A stretch of DNA of 64,000 nucleotides from Opitutaceae bacterium BACL24 MAG-120322-bin51. GTDB lineage: Bacteria; Verrucomicrobiota; Verrucomicrobiia; Opitutales; Coraliomargaritaceae. This document shows positions 38,084-47,410 of the stretch, piece after piece; within the stretch, counting starts at the first letter, position 1; every line of letters begins with the position of its first letter. The DNA is taken from positions 22,665 through 86,664 of the forward strand of contig CAJJBN010000019.1 in assembly GCA_905182435.1 (NCBI GenBank), given 5' to 3'. The notes beneath the pieces were generated by a model. The model had not been told where the DNA came from. It saw only the letters and a list, made by a program, of their open reading frames with translations, and did not search any database. Made by a program: the position numbers and the translations under genes.

Positions 38084-38895
38084 ATGCTGACGGTCTATTT
38101 GGGTTCGCGATCGCCATATCACTCGCCGCGATCGCGACCATCGCATGCACTTCGTTCGCTCGGAGGACGCGCGCACGGCCGTAATCGAACGCCCCCATGG
38201 CCCCGCTCAGCGACCTCACCCAGATTGAAACCTTTACGCAGGCCTACCTCACGGCAAACTGCAATCCGGCACTGCTGGAGAACACACAGACTATCCGTGT
38301 ATCAGGCCACCTGGTAAACGGCGACAATCGCCAAGCCTTTTCTCTGATCAAAAAGCGCCCCGACCAAATGCTATTCACCATCGATCGCGCCTCGCATGAA
38401 ATGCAACCTTCGGCGTGAGCGGCGATACCGTCTGGCGTCGCATACGCGCACCGCAGCACGACGATCGTCTTCGCCCTGATCGAGGGGCAAGAAGCCGAAT
38501 GCGTGGCTGGGGCAACGGCGCTTCTTCGACCGCACCATCAGCGCCAGCCTAGGCGAAGGGACGCATCACTGCGATCGAAGTCACCAGCTGGACAGGCGCC
38601 GACTGCCTGAAAGTCAGTACACTGAGCGCCGACGGTGCAGCCGTCCGACATACTGGTCGATCCACAAACGCTGCACCCCATCGTCGAGCTAGAACCGATT
38701 CACAAGACGGAACCATCAAGCAGACCACATTCAGCGACTACCGTGACGCTGATGGCATGCCCATTGCCTTCGACATGGTCTCCTCAGTCGAAGGCGAACA
38801 GCAAAGTTCGCATCATTATAGATAAGGCATCAATCAACAGTGGCGTACTCTCCACGCTGTTTGATCTGCCTGAATCGCTGATCTCGAACGAATGA
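38084..38895 (+). pseudogene. LolA/DUF-type outer-membrane lipoprotein-sorting-like gene, heavily disrupted
   Basis: Pieces of one protein occur in order but in several frames: a lipoprotein-type signal (LFGFAIAISLAAIATIAC, from 38095), an in-frame TAA, then LTQIETFTQAYLTAN, LVNGDNRQAFSLIKKRPDQM, a shift after SHEM into TFGVSGDTVWRRIRAPQ, further shifts before ALIEGQEAE and GQRRFFDRTISASLGEG, then ITAIEVTSWTGADCLKVSTL, DILVDPQTLHPIVEL, TFSDYRDADGMPIAF and SINSGVLSTLF. The reconstructed order fits the beta-sheet LolA-like proteins that start with a 'KRPD' loop. At least five lesions in 800 bases; clearly not expressed as one protein. Confidence 0.65.
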
Positions 38896-39092
38896 GGCCG
38901 CACCTGTCAGACGCCAAGCGCTCGCGGTAAAAAGTAAGTCTGGCTAAGCGCCACAACTGCCTTTGTTATACCTTTTCCCTTTTACTTGCCCCCGTCAGGC
39001 ATCCAGTTCACACACCGGCGAGGCCAGTTCGGCAGACCTCGCAGACCAACTAGCCGCTACTCGCGCTCCGGACACTTTTACACTTTTAGACC

Positions 39093-39776
39093 ATGCACGT
39101 AGACTGCCCATTCGAAAAAATCTACCCATCAGCGCTCAACCGCGATGCCGACTACTTCATGACCCACGCCTATAATGAGGCCATCGAAGCGTGGAAAAAG
39201 GACGAGGTGCCGATCGGCGCAGTGATCGAATACAAGGGGCAGATCATCGCGTCTGCGCATAATCAGTCCCGCTCTAGCAATGACCCCACCGCCCACGCCG
39301 AGATCCTTGCGATTTCGCAAGCGGCCAGCTTCATTGGTGATTGGCGACTCAACGAGTGCACGCTCTACGTCACCAAAGAGCCCTGCCCGATGTGCTCTGG
39401 CGCACTGGTCATTGCGCGCATTGGCAAGGTGTATTACGGCCTCCCTGATTTGCGCATGGGCTGCGTTGGCGGCGCGCTCGACCTCGGTGCTCTCCCCGAT
39501 AGCAATCACAACTTCGAGTCCGTCAGCGGCATCCTGCAAGAGTTGAACCACGACATTTTGAAAGCCTTCTTCGAAAAAAAACGCCTCGCTAATAGTGCTA
39601 AAAAAGCGAACGCGCTGAAAAGACAACACGCCACCGCCCGCAGGCGCGAGTCAGTGACCCGCACAGTCGCAACCGCATCTTGCCGCTTTTTATCCGTTAG
39701 AACAAACGACTGGAAGCCGCTGCAAAACTTAAAAAAAGGGCACAACAAACACAGCTGTCGTTTGACAGCGCTCTAA
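39093..39776 (+). CDS. tadA: tRNA-specific adenosine deaminase (TadA)
   Basis: Deaminates A34 to inosine in tRNA-Arg. The cytidine-deaminase fold is intact: H68 and E70 (TAHAE) and the zinc pair C98, C101 (PCPMC). The N-terminal 22 residues before YFMTHAYNEAI look natural, so I keep the ATG at 39093. After FFEKKRLANSAKK (about 170) the sequence continues for some 55 basic, low-homology residues; TadA normally ends near there, so the tail may be read-through or the product of a late frameshift. Confidence 0.92.
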   Translation: MHVDCPFEKIYPSALNRDADYFMTHAYNEAIEAWKKDEVPIGAVIEYKGQIIASAHNQSRSSNDPTAHAEILAISQAASFIGDWRLNECTLYVTKEPCPMCSGALVIARIGKVYYGLPDLRMGCVGGALDLGALPDSNHNFESVSGILQELNHDILKAFFEKKRLANSAKKANALKRQHATARRRESVTRTVATASCRFLSVRTNDWKPLQNLKKGHNKHSCRLTAL

Positions 39777-39833
39777 GATCCTCGCAACTTTTACCACTCT
39801 CTCCATTAAACCGAATAGAAAACAATACATACC

Positions 39834-40460
39834 ATGGCTTACGAACTACCAGCACTTGACTACGCATACGATGCGCTCGAACCACGCATTGATGCACGCA
39901 CGATGGAAATCCATCACAGCAAGCACCACAATGCATATATCACGAATGTGAATGCAGCGCTCGCTGGCACTGAGTTTGAAGGCAAATCCGTCTGCGAACT
40001 CATTTCAGATCTTGCTGTACTGCCCGAAACTATCCGCGGCGCAGTTCGCAACAACGGTGGTGGCCACGCCAACCATAGCTTCTTCTGGAAGGTGCTCAGT
40101 CCAACTGGCGGCGGTGCTCCTAAGGGTGAACTCGCAGCAGCAATCGACGCTGAGCTCGGTGGTTTTGACGCATTTAAGGCCGCCTTCGCCAAAGCAGGCG
40201 CGACTCGTTTTGGCAGCGGTTGGGCTTGGCTCGTCGTGCAAGCAGACGGCAGCCTCGCGGTGACTTCGACTCCCAATCAAGACAGCCCCTGCATGACGGG
40301 TGTCGCTGATGTTGAAGGTAAGCCAGTGATCGCGCTGGACGTATGGGAGCACGCTTACTACCTGAAGTATCAAAATATGCGCCCAAGCTACATCGCTGCA
40401 TTCTGGGATGTCGTCGATTGGGACGCCGCCGAAGCAAACTACCAAAAAGCGAAAGCGTAA
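39834..40460 (+). CDS. sodA: Superoxide dismutase, Mn-type
   Basis: Converts superoxide to peroxide and oxygen. The 208-residue protein has all four metal ligands: His in HHSKHHNAY, His in [11 protein letters not shown], and Asp and His in DVWEHAYY. A Gly in the NGGGHANH motif and a Gln in NQDSP near the metal are features of the Mn rather than Fe form; cambialism is possible. No signal peptide, so cytoplasmic. Monocistronic with a terminator 53 bases downstream. Confidence 0.94.
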   Translation: MAYELPALDYAYDALEPRIDARTMEIHHSKHHNAYITNVNAALAGTEFEGKSVCELISDLAVLPETIRGAVRNNGGGHANHSFFWKVLSPTGGGAPKGELAAAIDAELGGFDAFKAAFAKAGATRFGSGWAWLVVQADGSLAVTSTPNQDSPCMTGVADVEGKPVIALDVWEHAYYLKYQNMRPSYIAAFWDVVDWDAAEANYQKAKA

Positions 40461-40512
40461 GTGCAGCACGCTCGGTCGAACGACCGAGATAACTGACATT
40501 TCAAAAACAACT

Positions 40513-40540
40513 GCCGCCGAATATATTCGGCGGCTTTTTT
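40513..40540 (+). terminator. Rho-independent terminator of sodA
   Basis: GCCGCCGAAT pairs with ATTCGGCGGC and is followed by TTTTTT. Confidence 0.9.
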
Positions 40541-40646
40541 GTGGGCGATCATCGGCGGCACAGACATTCCTGTCTGTGAGCTTCACAGGACAGACAGGAC
40601 GAAGGTCTAGCGCAGATGACTGAGCAATGTCTGTATCACGCTGTTA

Positions 40647-41585
40647 CTATTTCTCCGCATCTCCACCCTTAAAACGCCACGCGAGGAGTCGGCTGACTTT
40701 TTGGCCTTGGCGCATTGGAATCACCTCGACTTGCTTGGCACCGCACTGGCTGAGAACTTGCTTCAACACGCGCAAGTGCTCCCGCTTTGAGACTAGACTA
40801 GTGAACCAGCCTACTTGTGGCGCGAACTCAACACTCTCACGAATCATCTGCGTAATAAACACCACTTCGCCACCGCGGCACCAGAGCTCGGCCTGCTGCC
40901 CACCGAAGTTTAACTTGGCTGGGCCATTCGCAGAACGTCCCTTAGTTAAATTCTTCTGTTTTCGTTGAGTGCCCGCCTGTGCGGCTTCCATCGAAGCATG
41001 AAAGGGTGGATTGCACAGCGTCAGATCGAAATAATCACCTTTGCGGATGATGCCTCTAAAAATCGAATTAGGTTCCTTTTGTTGGACCACCTTCACCAAC
41101 TTGCTCAAGCATGGATTCGATTCGACGATCAAACATGCGGTCTTCACCGAGACTGGGTCGATATCGGTTGCGACAAATTTCCAGCCATAGCTCTGACTAC
41201 CGATAATAGGGTAGATGCAATTCGCACCCGTGCCAATATCGAGCACACGCACCTGCTTGCCCGTTGGCACCTTGCCTGCCCCGGCCAAGAGATCTGCCAC
41301 ATAATGAATATAATCCGCCCGCCCCGGAATGGGCGGACACAAATAGCCAGCGGGTATCATCCAATGCTTAATCTGATAGGTTTGCGCTAGCAGTGCTTGA
41401 TTCAAACATCGCACCGCGGCGGGATCAGCAAATTCGATGGTCGGCTCGCCTGAAGGGTTTAGGCGCACATAGGAGTTCAGTTCCGCACACACCTCACACA
41501 AGGCGGTGAAGTCATAACGCCCCTGATGCGGGTTGCGCGGGTGTAACAAGCCCGGCGGCGGTGTATTTGGTTTATGACTAGGCAT
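40647..41585 (-). CDS. rlmF: 23S rRNA (adenine-1618-N6)-methyltransferase RlmF
   Basis: Methylates A1618 of 23S rRNA with SAM. The 312-residue protein starts with the family [13 protein letters not shown] segment, has the SAM-binding [14 protein letters not shown] motif and the catalytic NPPFH motif of N6-adenine methyltransferases, followed by the basic RKQKNLTKG loop. It is convergent with sodA. The 249-bp gap before the next gene (41586-41834) has no recognisable feature. Confidence 0.92.
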   Translation of the reverse strand: MPSHKPNTPPPGLLHPRNPHQGRYDFTALCEVCAELNSYVRLNPSGEPTIEFADPAAVRCLNQALLAQTYQIKHWMIPAGYLCPPIPGRADYIHYVADLLAGAGKVPTGKQVRVLDIGTGANCIYPIIGSQSYGWKFVATDIDPVSVKTACLIVESNPCLSKLVKVVQQKEPNSIFRGIIRKGDYFDLTLCNPPFHASMEAAQAGTQRKQKNLTKGRSANGPAKLNFGGQQAELWCRGGEVVFITQMIRESVEFAPQVGWFTSLVSKREHLRVLKQVLSQCGAKQVEVIPMRQGQKVSRLLAWRFKGGDAEK

Positions 41586-41834
41586 GATCAGCGGTTTTCA
41601 AACACAACACAGCGGCCATCGCACCGCTGCGCCACGCTAAAAATTAGAACTAAAGGAGTGTGCGCGACCCGCTCACGGCCATACTACGATGTGGGCGAGT
41701 CGCTCACGCTCCATTATCACAGGTAAATACAGCCCTCCCATCCGCCCCTCATTGTTTAATAAGGTGGTTGATTCTCCCCGCATTCTTTATAAATAAACAA
41801 GACCTCAACTTCCCCAAAACATCCCCCCACATAT

Positions 41835-43208
41835 ATGCGTCCGGAAATCCACTGGCTCCTCCATTTCTGCCTAGAAAATCAACTACTCACCGAGGGCCAA
41901 GTTCTTGGCATGGTATCTAACCTTGCCCCCAGCACAGACGTGCATGCCTGTGCCAAACTACTGGCAAACTCTGGTTGGATTGCTGACACCGCCTTTCTTG
42001 ACAGTGCCATCGAGGCCTCGATTAAAAATACGCAGGATGGCTTTGAACTGCCGGTGCTGCCTGGACTATCGTCCGCAGGCACCCAAAGTAATGTCGAAGG
42101 GTTCCCCGACTTCTCGACCTTCAATCAGCTGAACGACGATGAGCTCCGAGCAGCCATTCGCAGTCTCTTCACCCAATGTCAAAAAATAGGCGCGAGCGAC
42201 CTGCACCTTACCGGAGGTGCCCGCCCACGGATACGTCACCATCGGCGCATCGTCTACCTCAGCAATGCACCACTCACAGATGCCCTGGCCAGACGAATCA
42301 ACTACCTACCCCTCACTCCTGAGCAGCGGCAGCGATTCGAAACTGATTGGGACTTGGACTATGCCTTGACTGTCGATGATGAAACTGCGGGCTTTAAAAT
42401 GCGTTTCCGCGCCAACTTGATGGAGCAAAAGAAAGGCATCTCTGGCGTCTATCGAATCGTGGCGGATCACTTAATGAGCCTGGAGGAGCTCGGATTTCCG
42501 AATGCAGACAACATTCGCAAACTACTTAATTACCACAATGGCATTATCCTGGTAACTGGCCCGGTCGGCAGCGGCAAAACCACCACACTTGCCAGCCTCG
42601 TCAACGAACTGAACCAAACGCGCAAGGATCACATCATCACCGTGGAAGATCCCATCGAAGTGATGCAGCATTCAGTCAACAGCATCGTCACTCAGCGGCA
42701 AGTCGGCAAACATACCGAGTCCTTTAAGTCCGCCTTAAAATCCGCCCTGCGCGAAGATCCTGACATTATCGTTATTGGTGAAATGCGTGACCTAGAAACA
42801 ATCGAGATGGCAGTCACTGCGGCAGAAACAGGCCACCTCGTGATTGCGACCATGCACACCCGCGATGCCGCATCCACATTGAACCGGATGCTCGACGTAT
42901 TTCCACCCAGCCAGCAAAACCAAATCCGTGCAATGACTGCCGGTTCCCTGCGTGGCATCGTCTGTCAGCGCCTCATTCCCAGCGTGGATGACGAAGTCGT
43001 GCTCGCCTGCGAACTGCTCGTCAACACCACCGCGGTGGCCAACATCATTCGCGATGCGAAAGAGACCGGCCTAGAAAATGCCATGCAATCCGGCAAGCAA
43101 CTCGGCATGCTCACCATGAACGATTCCGTGCAAGCACTGCTCGACCAAGGCAAGATCACTGCCGAAGTCGCCGCTGAGAATATGTTTAATGCCGAAAGTA
43201 ACGCCTAG
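41835..43208 (+). CDS. PilT/PilU-family type IV pilus ATPase with N-terminal extension
   Basis: A 457-residue secretion-superfamily ATPase. Residues 1-110 are an extension of unknown fold; from about 113 the PilT-like N-domain (IGASDLHLTGGARPRIR) leads to Walker A (GPVGSGKTTT), an Asp-box (VEDPIEV), Walker B (DIIVIGEMRD) and the His-box (IATMHTRDAA). The family drives pilus retraction. It precedes pilT by 31 bases, so a retraction operon is likely; being less canonical than the second gene it may play the PilU accessory role. Confidence 0.85.
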   Translation: MRPEIHWLLHFCLENQLLTEGQVLGMVSNLAPSTDVHACAKLLANSGWIADTAFLDSAIEASIKNTQDGFELPVLPGLSSAGTQSNVEGFPDFSTFNQLNDDELRAAIRSLFTQCQKIGASDLHLTGGARPRIRHHRRIVYLSNAPLTDALARRINYLPLTPEQRQRFETDWDLDYALTVDDETAGFKMRFRANLMEQKKGISGVYRIVADHLMSLEELGFPNADNIRKLLNYHNGIILVTGPVGSGKTTTLASLVNELNQTRKDHIITVEDPIEVMQHSVNSIVTQRQVGKHTESFKSALKSALREDPDIIVIGEMRDLETIEMAVTAAETGHLVIATMHTRDAASTLNRMLDVFPPSQQNQIRAMTAGSLRGIVCQRLIPSVDDEVVLACELLVNTTAVANIIRDAKETGLENAMQSGKQLGMLTMNDSVQALLDQGKITAEVAAENMFNAESNA

Positions 43209-43239
43209 CCTCCTCCCCCCCAAAAAAAGAATTTGATCG

Positions 43240-44283
43240 ATGAACGAACTGGATACACTGCTGACTGACATGCTCGCCAAAGGAGGCTCCGATCTCCACC
43301 TCGCCGTCGACTCGCCGCCAAAGACGCGAATCGATGGCGTCATCCATCTGCTCAACGAGCAACCGATCGGCGCACGCGAAATGGAAGCGCTACTCAAAGA
43401 AGTCACTCCGGCTCATCGCTGGGAGACCTTCACCCAAACGGGCGATGTTGACCTCGCGCATGAGATACCAGGAAAAGCGCGCTTCCGCATGAACCTGTTT
43501 AAAAACAGCTGGGGCATGGCCTCCGTCCTGCGCCAGATTCCGTCGCGAATTGCCAGCATCGACGAGCTCGACTTACCCGTCGCATTGAAGGCGATCGCCT
43601 CTTACCAAAACGGCTTGGTGCTCGTCACGGGCCCTACCGGCAGTGGTAAATCAACGACGCTCGCGGCCATCATCAACCACATCAACGAAACCTCGCAGAA
43701 GCAGATTATCACGCTCGAAGACCCGGTCGAATTTACTCATGACGATAAAAACAGTACCATTATTCATCGTGAAGTGGGCGAGCACACGCGCTCTTTCAGC
43801 GCCGGACTCAAGGGTGCGATGCGCGCCGACCCCGATGTCATTTTGATTGGCGAAATGCGCGATATGGAAACCATCCGCTTGGCACTCAATTGCGCAGCAA
43901 TGGGCATGCTGGTTTTTGCCACACTGCATACCAACAATGCCACCAAGACGGTAGATCGCATCATTGATGCTTTCCCTGCCGACGAGCAAAATCAAATCCG
44001 CATCATGCTAGCTGAGTCCCTTTGCGGGATCGTCTCACAACTATTATGCCAGAAGAAAGACGGCGGTCGTATCGCCGTGCATGAAATCCTGCTCACACAT
44101 GGCGCACTACCAAACTGCATTCGCACACACTCGCTCTCCAATATTCGCAACATCATCGACCAAAACCGAGACCAAGGCATGATCTCGATGGATGCCTCAC
44201 TCAGCAAATTACTGGAAGCAGGTCTGATCACCCAAGAGGAGGCCTACATGAAGGCGATCGATAAAACGCGTTTCACCGCCTAA
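43240..44283 (+). CDS. pilT: Twitching motility/pilus retraction ATPase PilT
   Basis: A 347-residue hexameric ATPase that disassembles type IV pili. All boxes match PilT: GGSDLHLAVDSPP at the N-terminus, Walker A GPTGSGKST, the Asp-box LEDPVEF, Walker B DVILIGEMRD and the His-box FATLHTNNATKTVDRI. The C-terminal EEAYMKAIDKTRF replaces the canonical AIRNP-like end. No other pilus genes lie nearby, as is common for pilT in genomes with scattered pil loci. Confidence 0.9.
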   Translation: MNELDTLLTDMLAKGGSDLHLAVDSPPKTRIDGVIHLLNEQPIGAREMEALLKEVTPAHRWETFTQTGDVDLAHEIPGKARFRMNLFKNSWGMASVLRQIPSRIASIDELDLPVALKAIASYQNGLVLVTGPTGSGKSTTLAAIINHINETSQKQIITLEDPVEFTHDDKNSTIIHREVGEHTRSFSAGLKGAMRADPDVILIGEMRDMETIRLALNCAAMGMLVFATLHTNNATKTVDRIIDAFPADEQNQIRIMLAESLCGIVSQLLCQKKDGGRIAVHEILLTHGALPNCIRTHSLSNIRNIIDQNRDQGMISMDASLSKLLEAGLITQEEAYMKAIDKTRFTA

Positions 44284-44322
44284 GCAGACCAATCGCATGT
44301 ATTTGCTAGCAGACTCGCTCCA

Positions 44323-44691
44323 ATGAAAAAAATTAAAGCACTTATTTATGCCGCCCTCGGTGTCATGATGAGTATCAGCGCCGTTCGACAGCATAACTAT
44401 CTAATGGCTGCAGGCATCGTATTTTTCGTCGCCTGTGCCATCGGCGTCACGCTCAACTCAATCGGACGACTACAAATCACCTGGGACGAAATCGGCGTCA
44501 CACTGCGTAAAACGCCCAAACCTCCGATCCTGTTGCAATGGTCTGATATGCAGAAGCTCAAAGTCGATCACCTCGGCTATCACATCCAGACACGACAAAC
44601 CAATTTCCGCATCAGTAAAGACAAGATGCCCAAGGAGCTGCTAAAGAAAGTCCGTGCCAGTATCCGAGAGAACAAAACAATATCGATTTAA
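44323..44691 (+). CDS. Small membrane protein with PH-like C-terminal domain, unknown function
   Basis: A 122-residue protein: two closely spaced hydrophobic helices (about 5-22 and 26-46) and a soluble part that alternates beta-strand-like segments (LQITWDEIGVTLR, PPILLQWSDMQKLKVD, YHIQTRQTNFRIS) ending in a Lys-rich helix. This is the pattern of bacterial PH-like (YdbS/DUF304-type) proteins, but I cannot place it. It follows pilT by 40 bases and might be co-transcribed. Confidence 0.65.
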   Translation: MKKIKALIYAALGVMMSISAVRQHNYLMAAGIVFFVACAIGVTLNSIGRLQITWDEIGVTLRKTPKPPILLQWSDMQKLKVDHLGYHIQTRQTNFRISKDKMPKELLKKVRASIRENKTISI

Positions 44692-44706
44692 AATGGTAGC
44701 GGCGTT

Positions 44707-45501
44707 TTACTCAGATGTGGGCGAGCTGTTACCTATCGCGATCCGCTTCACCACCTCAGCGGCGAGAAAAAACCCGAATGTTCCGGTCAAATAGGTTGCT
44801 GAGCCAAAGCCTTGATCGCAATTCAAACGGTAATCAGCGCCAGTCTCGCGCTCGCAAGACACGGAACCATCCTCCTTCGGAAATAAAGGCAACTCGTCTG
44901 TAAACACACAATCGATCTTAAACTTCTGCCGCTTAAACATCGGAAAGCCGAAATCGCGACGCAGTGTCTTACGCACTTGCAGCAGCAACGGATCATTAAT
45001 CGAGCGGGCCAAATCAGCGACCTGCACCCGCGACGGATCGATACGTCCACCCGCACCCCCACAGGTAATCAGCTTCAAACCACGCTTACGCGCCTCCGCA
45101 ATCAATAGGCATTTATACTTCGTGGCATCGATCGCATCGATAATGTAGTCGAAGGTCGGCGCCAATAAACGGCCCATCGAGGACTCCGTCAAAAAACATT
45201 CCTCGACCGTCACCACGCAACGCGGCGATATCTTCGCCACACGCTCGGCCAGTAATACCGCTTTTGAGCGACCAATCGTCCCATCCAAGGCATGCAGCTG
45301 GCGATTCACATTGCTCAGGCAGACCTCGTCCATATCCACCAGCGTCAACTTACCAATCCCAGTGCGCGCCAAGGCCTCCACCGCCCACGAGCCGACCCCG
45401 CCCAAGCCGATCACGCAGACATGCGCCTCCGAAAGGCGCTTCAACCCATCGACTCCATACAAGCGCCCAATCGCGCCGAACCGTGCTTCATAATCTGGCA
45501 T
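44707..45501 (-). CDS. tcdA: tRNA threonylcarbamoyladenosine dehydratase (TcdA/CsdL)
   Basis: Cyclises t6A37 to ct6A using ATP. The 264-residue E1-like protein has the nucleotide-binding GLGGVGSWAVEALAR, DMDEVCLSNVNRQ and FDYIIDAIDATKYKC motifs and the catalytic ARKRGLKLITCGGAGG region. The C-terminus with GSATYLTGTFGFFLAAEVV is typical. It is convergent with the small membrane protein gene and divergent from the Nif3-like gene. Confidence 0.92.
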   Translation of the reverse strand: MPDYEARFGAIGRLYGVDGLKRLSEAHVCVIGLGGVGSWAVEALARTGIGKLTLVDMDEVCLSNVNRQLHALDGTIGRSKAVLLAERVAKISPRCVVTVEECFLTESSMGRLLAPTFDYIIDAIDATKYKCLLIAEARKRGLKLITCGGAGGRIDPSRVQVADLARSINDPLLLQVRKTLRRDFGFPMFKRQKFKIDCVFTDELPLFPKEDGSVSCERETGADYRLNCDQGFGSATYLTGTFGFFLAAEVVKRIAIGNSSPTSE

Positions 45502-45605
45502 CGCTGAGGACTTAGAAGATCGCTCCCCGAATGAGAAGCAAAATAACCCAAACTTTCCACTTTCCGACCTTCACTATTCGCCATTCACCAGTCACTGTGC
45601 CTCCC

Positions 45606-46365
45606 ATGCTCATCGCTTTCCGAGATCGTCGCCTTCTGTGATACCCGCACCCGCCGAGCCGAAGTCAAAGACTTCCCCGGCTCCTACAACGGCCTGCAAG
45701 TCGAGAATAACGGCGAAGTCACCAAAATCGCCGCCGCCGTGGATGCCGGCCAAATCCCCTTTGAGCAAGCCATCGCCGCTGAGGTCGACTTCCTGATCTG
45801 CCACCACGGGCTCTACTGGACCGCACCGATTCCACTCACCGGCAGCAGCTATAAGAAGGTAAAAACCGCTCTCGACGGCAATCTGGCAGTCTATGGCGCC
45901 CACCTCCCGCTCGACTGCCACCCCGAAATTGGCAACAACGCCCTGCTCGCCAAGGCCCTCGGCCTCGCCAAAACCGGCGGTTTCGTCCCCTACGAAGGCA
46001 ACGATGTGGCTACCATCACCGCAGGTCCCGAAGGTGGAAGGCATGAGCTCGCCACCAAACTCAAGGCGCTATTCCCCGGTACTTATCAAGCTATCGAATA
46101 CGGCAGCGAGCAGCCGCAACGCATCGCAATCCTTACTGGCAGTGGGCAAAGCGCCGTTGATCAACTCCAAGCCAATCAAATCGACACCCTCATCACCGGT
46201 GAGCTTCGGCAGCATCACTTCAACATGGCACAGGAGCTCGGGCTCAATCTTTACCCCTGTGGCCACTACGCCACTGAGGTCTTTGGGGTCAAAGCCCTCG
46301 CCCAAGAAGTCGCCAAGCAATTCGGCCTCGAATGGACTTTCATCAAAACGCCCTGCTTACTGTAA
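45606..46365 (+). CDS. Nif3-like dinuclear metal centre protein (YbgI type), frameshifted at the start
   Basis: The main frame runs from about 45616 (LSEIVAFCDTRTRRAEV, then DFPGSYNGLQVENNGEVTK) to the TAA at 46365 and matches the Nif3/DUF34 fold: AAEVDFLICHHGLYW, AHLPLDCHPEIGNN, LITGELRQHHFNMAQE and CGHYATEVFG, which carry the His and Asp/Glu metal ligands. The only nearby ATG (45606, MLIA) is in another frame, one base off. So either the start has a one-base lesion, or a rare start such as CTG is used, or translation begins at the internal ATG at 45739. Biochemical role of the family is unsettled; GTP cyclohydrolase activity has been reported for relatives. Confidence 0.8.
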
Positions 46366-46421
46366 TGTAGATTGCCAAGTCGCTCAAAGTTCTATCTGCT
46401 CCTGCCAATTCCTTTTAATTA

Positions 46422-46856
46422 ATGAAACGCATTGTCATCATCAACGGCCCCAACTTGGATCGACTCGGTAAACGTGAGCCATCCATCTACGGCGATCAAA
46501 CACTCACCGACCTCGAAAACCTCATCACCGAAGAGGCCGCAGAGCTCGGCGTAGAAGTGCAATTCTACCAATCCAATCACGAAGGCTTCATCATTGATGA
46601 GATCGGCGAATGCGCAGACTCCGAAGTCTTTGGCCTAATCATCAACCCCGGCGCACTCACGCACACCAGCCTCGCCCTGCGCGACGCATTGGCCGGCAGC
46701 GACTTGCCTGCGATCGAGGTGCACGTCAGTAATATTTACAAACGCGAGGCCATCCGCCATCACTCCATGACCGCGGAAGCCTGCATCGGCGTCATCTCCG
46801 GCCTCGGCTTCGACGGCTACGTCGCCGCACTTAAACATTTAGCGAAGCTCGATTAA
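46422..46856 (+). CDS. aroQ: 3-Dehydroquinate dehydratase, type II
   Basis: Third step of the shikimate pathway. The 144-residue protein has GPNLDRLGKREPSIYG with the catalytic Tyr, QSNHEGFIIDEI, INPGALTHTSLALRDAL and the catalytic His in EVHVSNIYKRE. The lid Arg is in KRE-x-IRHHS. Follows the Nif3-like gene by 56 bases on the same strand. Confidence 0.95.
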   Translation: MKRIVIINGPNLDRLGKREPSIYGDQTLTDLENLITEEAAELGVEVQFYQSNHEGFIIDEIGECADSEVFGLIINPGALTHTSLALRDALAGSDLPAIEVHVSNIYKREAIRHHSMTAEACIGVISGLGFDGYVAALKHLAKLD

Positions 46857-46916
46857 TCGAATCGTTACACTTCACCTCAACAAAACAAAATAAACCAACC
46901 AACAGACAGAACTATT

Positions 46917-47246
46917 ATGGCTGAAGAACCAAAAGGACTTAACAAACCAGTAACACTCAAAGCTGATCTCGCAGCATTCTTGGGAGCCTCTGCGCTGCCA
47001 CGCACAGAGATTACTAAAAACCTCTGGGACTACATCAAAAAGAACGGTCTCCAAACAAAGACTGAGAACGGCGCACCTGAAAACGCAGGGAAATACATCG
47101 TCACCGATGCAAAATTGCTGACCATTTTCCGCCACACCAACTCCACTAGCAAATCCGGCAATGTGACTGACCTGCGCAACATCAAGGCTGGTCATACCAT
47201 CAACATGATGCAAATGGCGGCCGTCGTCGGCGCCAACGTTGAGTAA
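46917..47246 (+). CDS. SWIB/MDM2 domain protein
   Basis: A 109-residue protein made almost wholly of one SWIB domain (ALPRTEITKNLWDYIKKNGL, then IVTDAKLLTIF). SWIB domains are best known in eukaryotic SWI/SNF complexes and, in bacteria, from Chlamydiae and related phyla, where they may act with topoisomerase or in nucleoid compaction. The insert after KNGLQTKT is longer than in chlamydial versions (ENGAPENAGKY). It has its own terminator. The convergent neighbour is a SNF2-family helicase, a suggestive but unproven pairing. Confidence 0.9.
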   Translation: MAEEPKGLNKPVTLKADLAAFLGASALPRTEITKNLWDYIKKNGLQTKTENGAPENAGKYIVTDAKLLTIFRHTNSTSKSGNVTDLRNIKAGHTINMMQMAAVVGANVE

Positions 47247-47278
47247 GCTAGGTCTAAGAATTGCTTAACCGCTTTACC

Positions 47279-47313
47279 ACGGCTGTTTCCATATGGAGAC
47301 AGCCGTTTTTTTT
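47279..47313 (+). terminator. Terminator between the SWIB and SNF2 genes
   Basis: CGGCTGT pairs with ACAGCCG, with inner TCC/GGA pairing around ATAT, and is followed by eight T residues. Confidence 0.88.
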
Positions 47314-47410
47314 TGAGTTAGAGGTGAGACTTGCTACTCACACTCTAACTGAAGCTCTGGCTAAATATGACGGACGCGGCAAGCCTCGCTCTTACAAACG
47401 CCATGCACGC

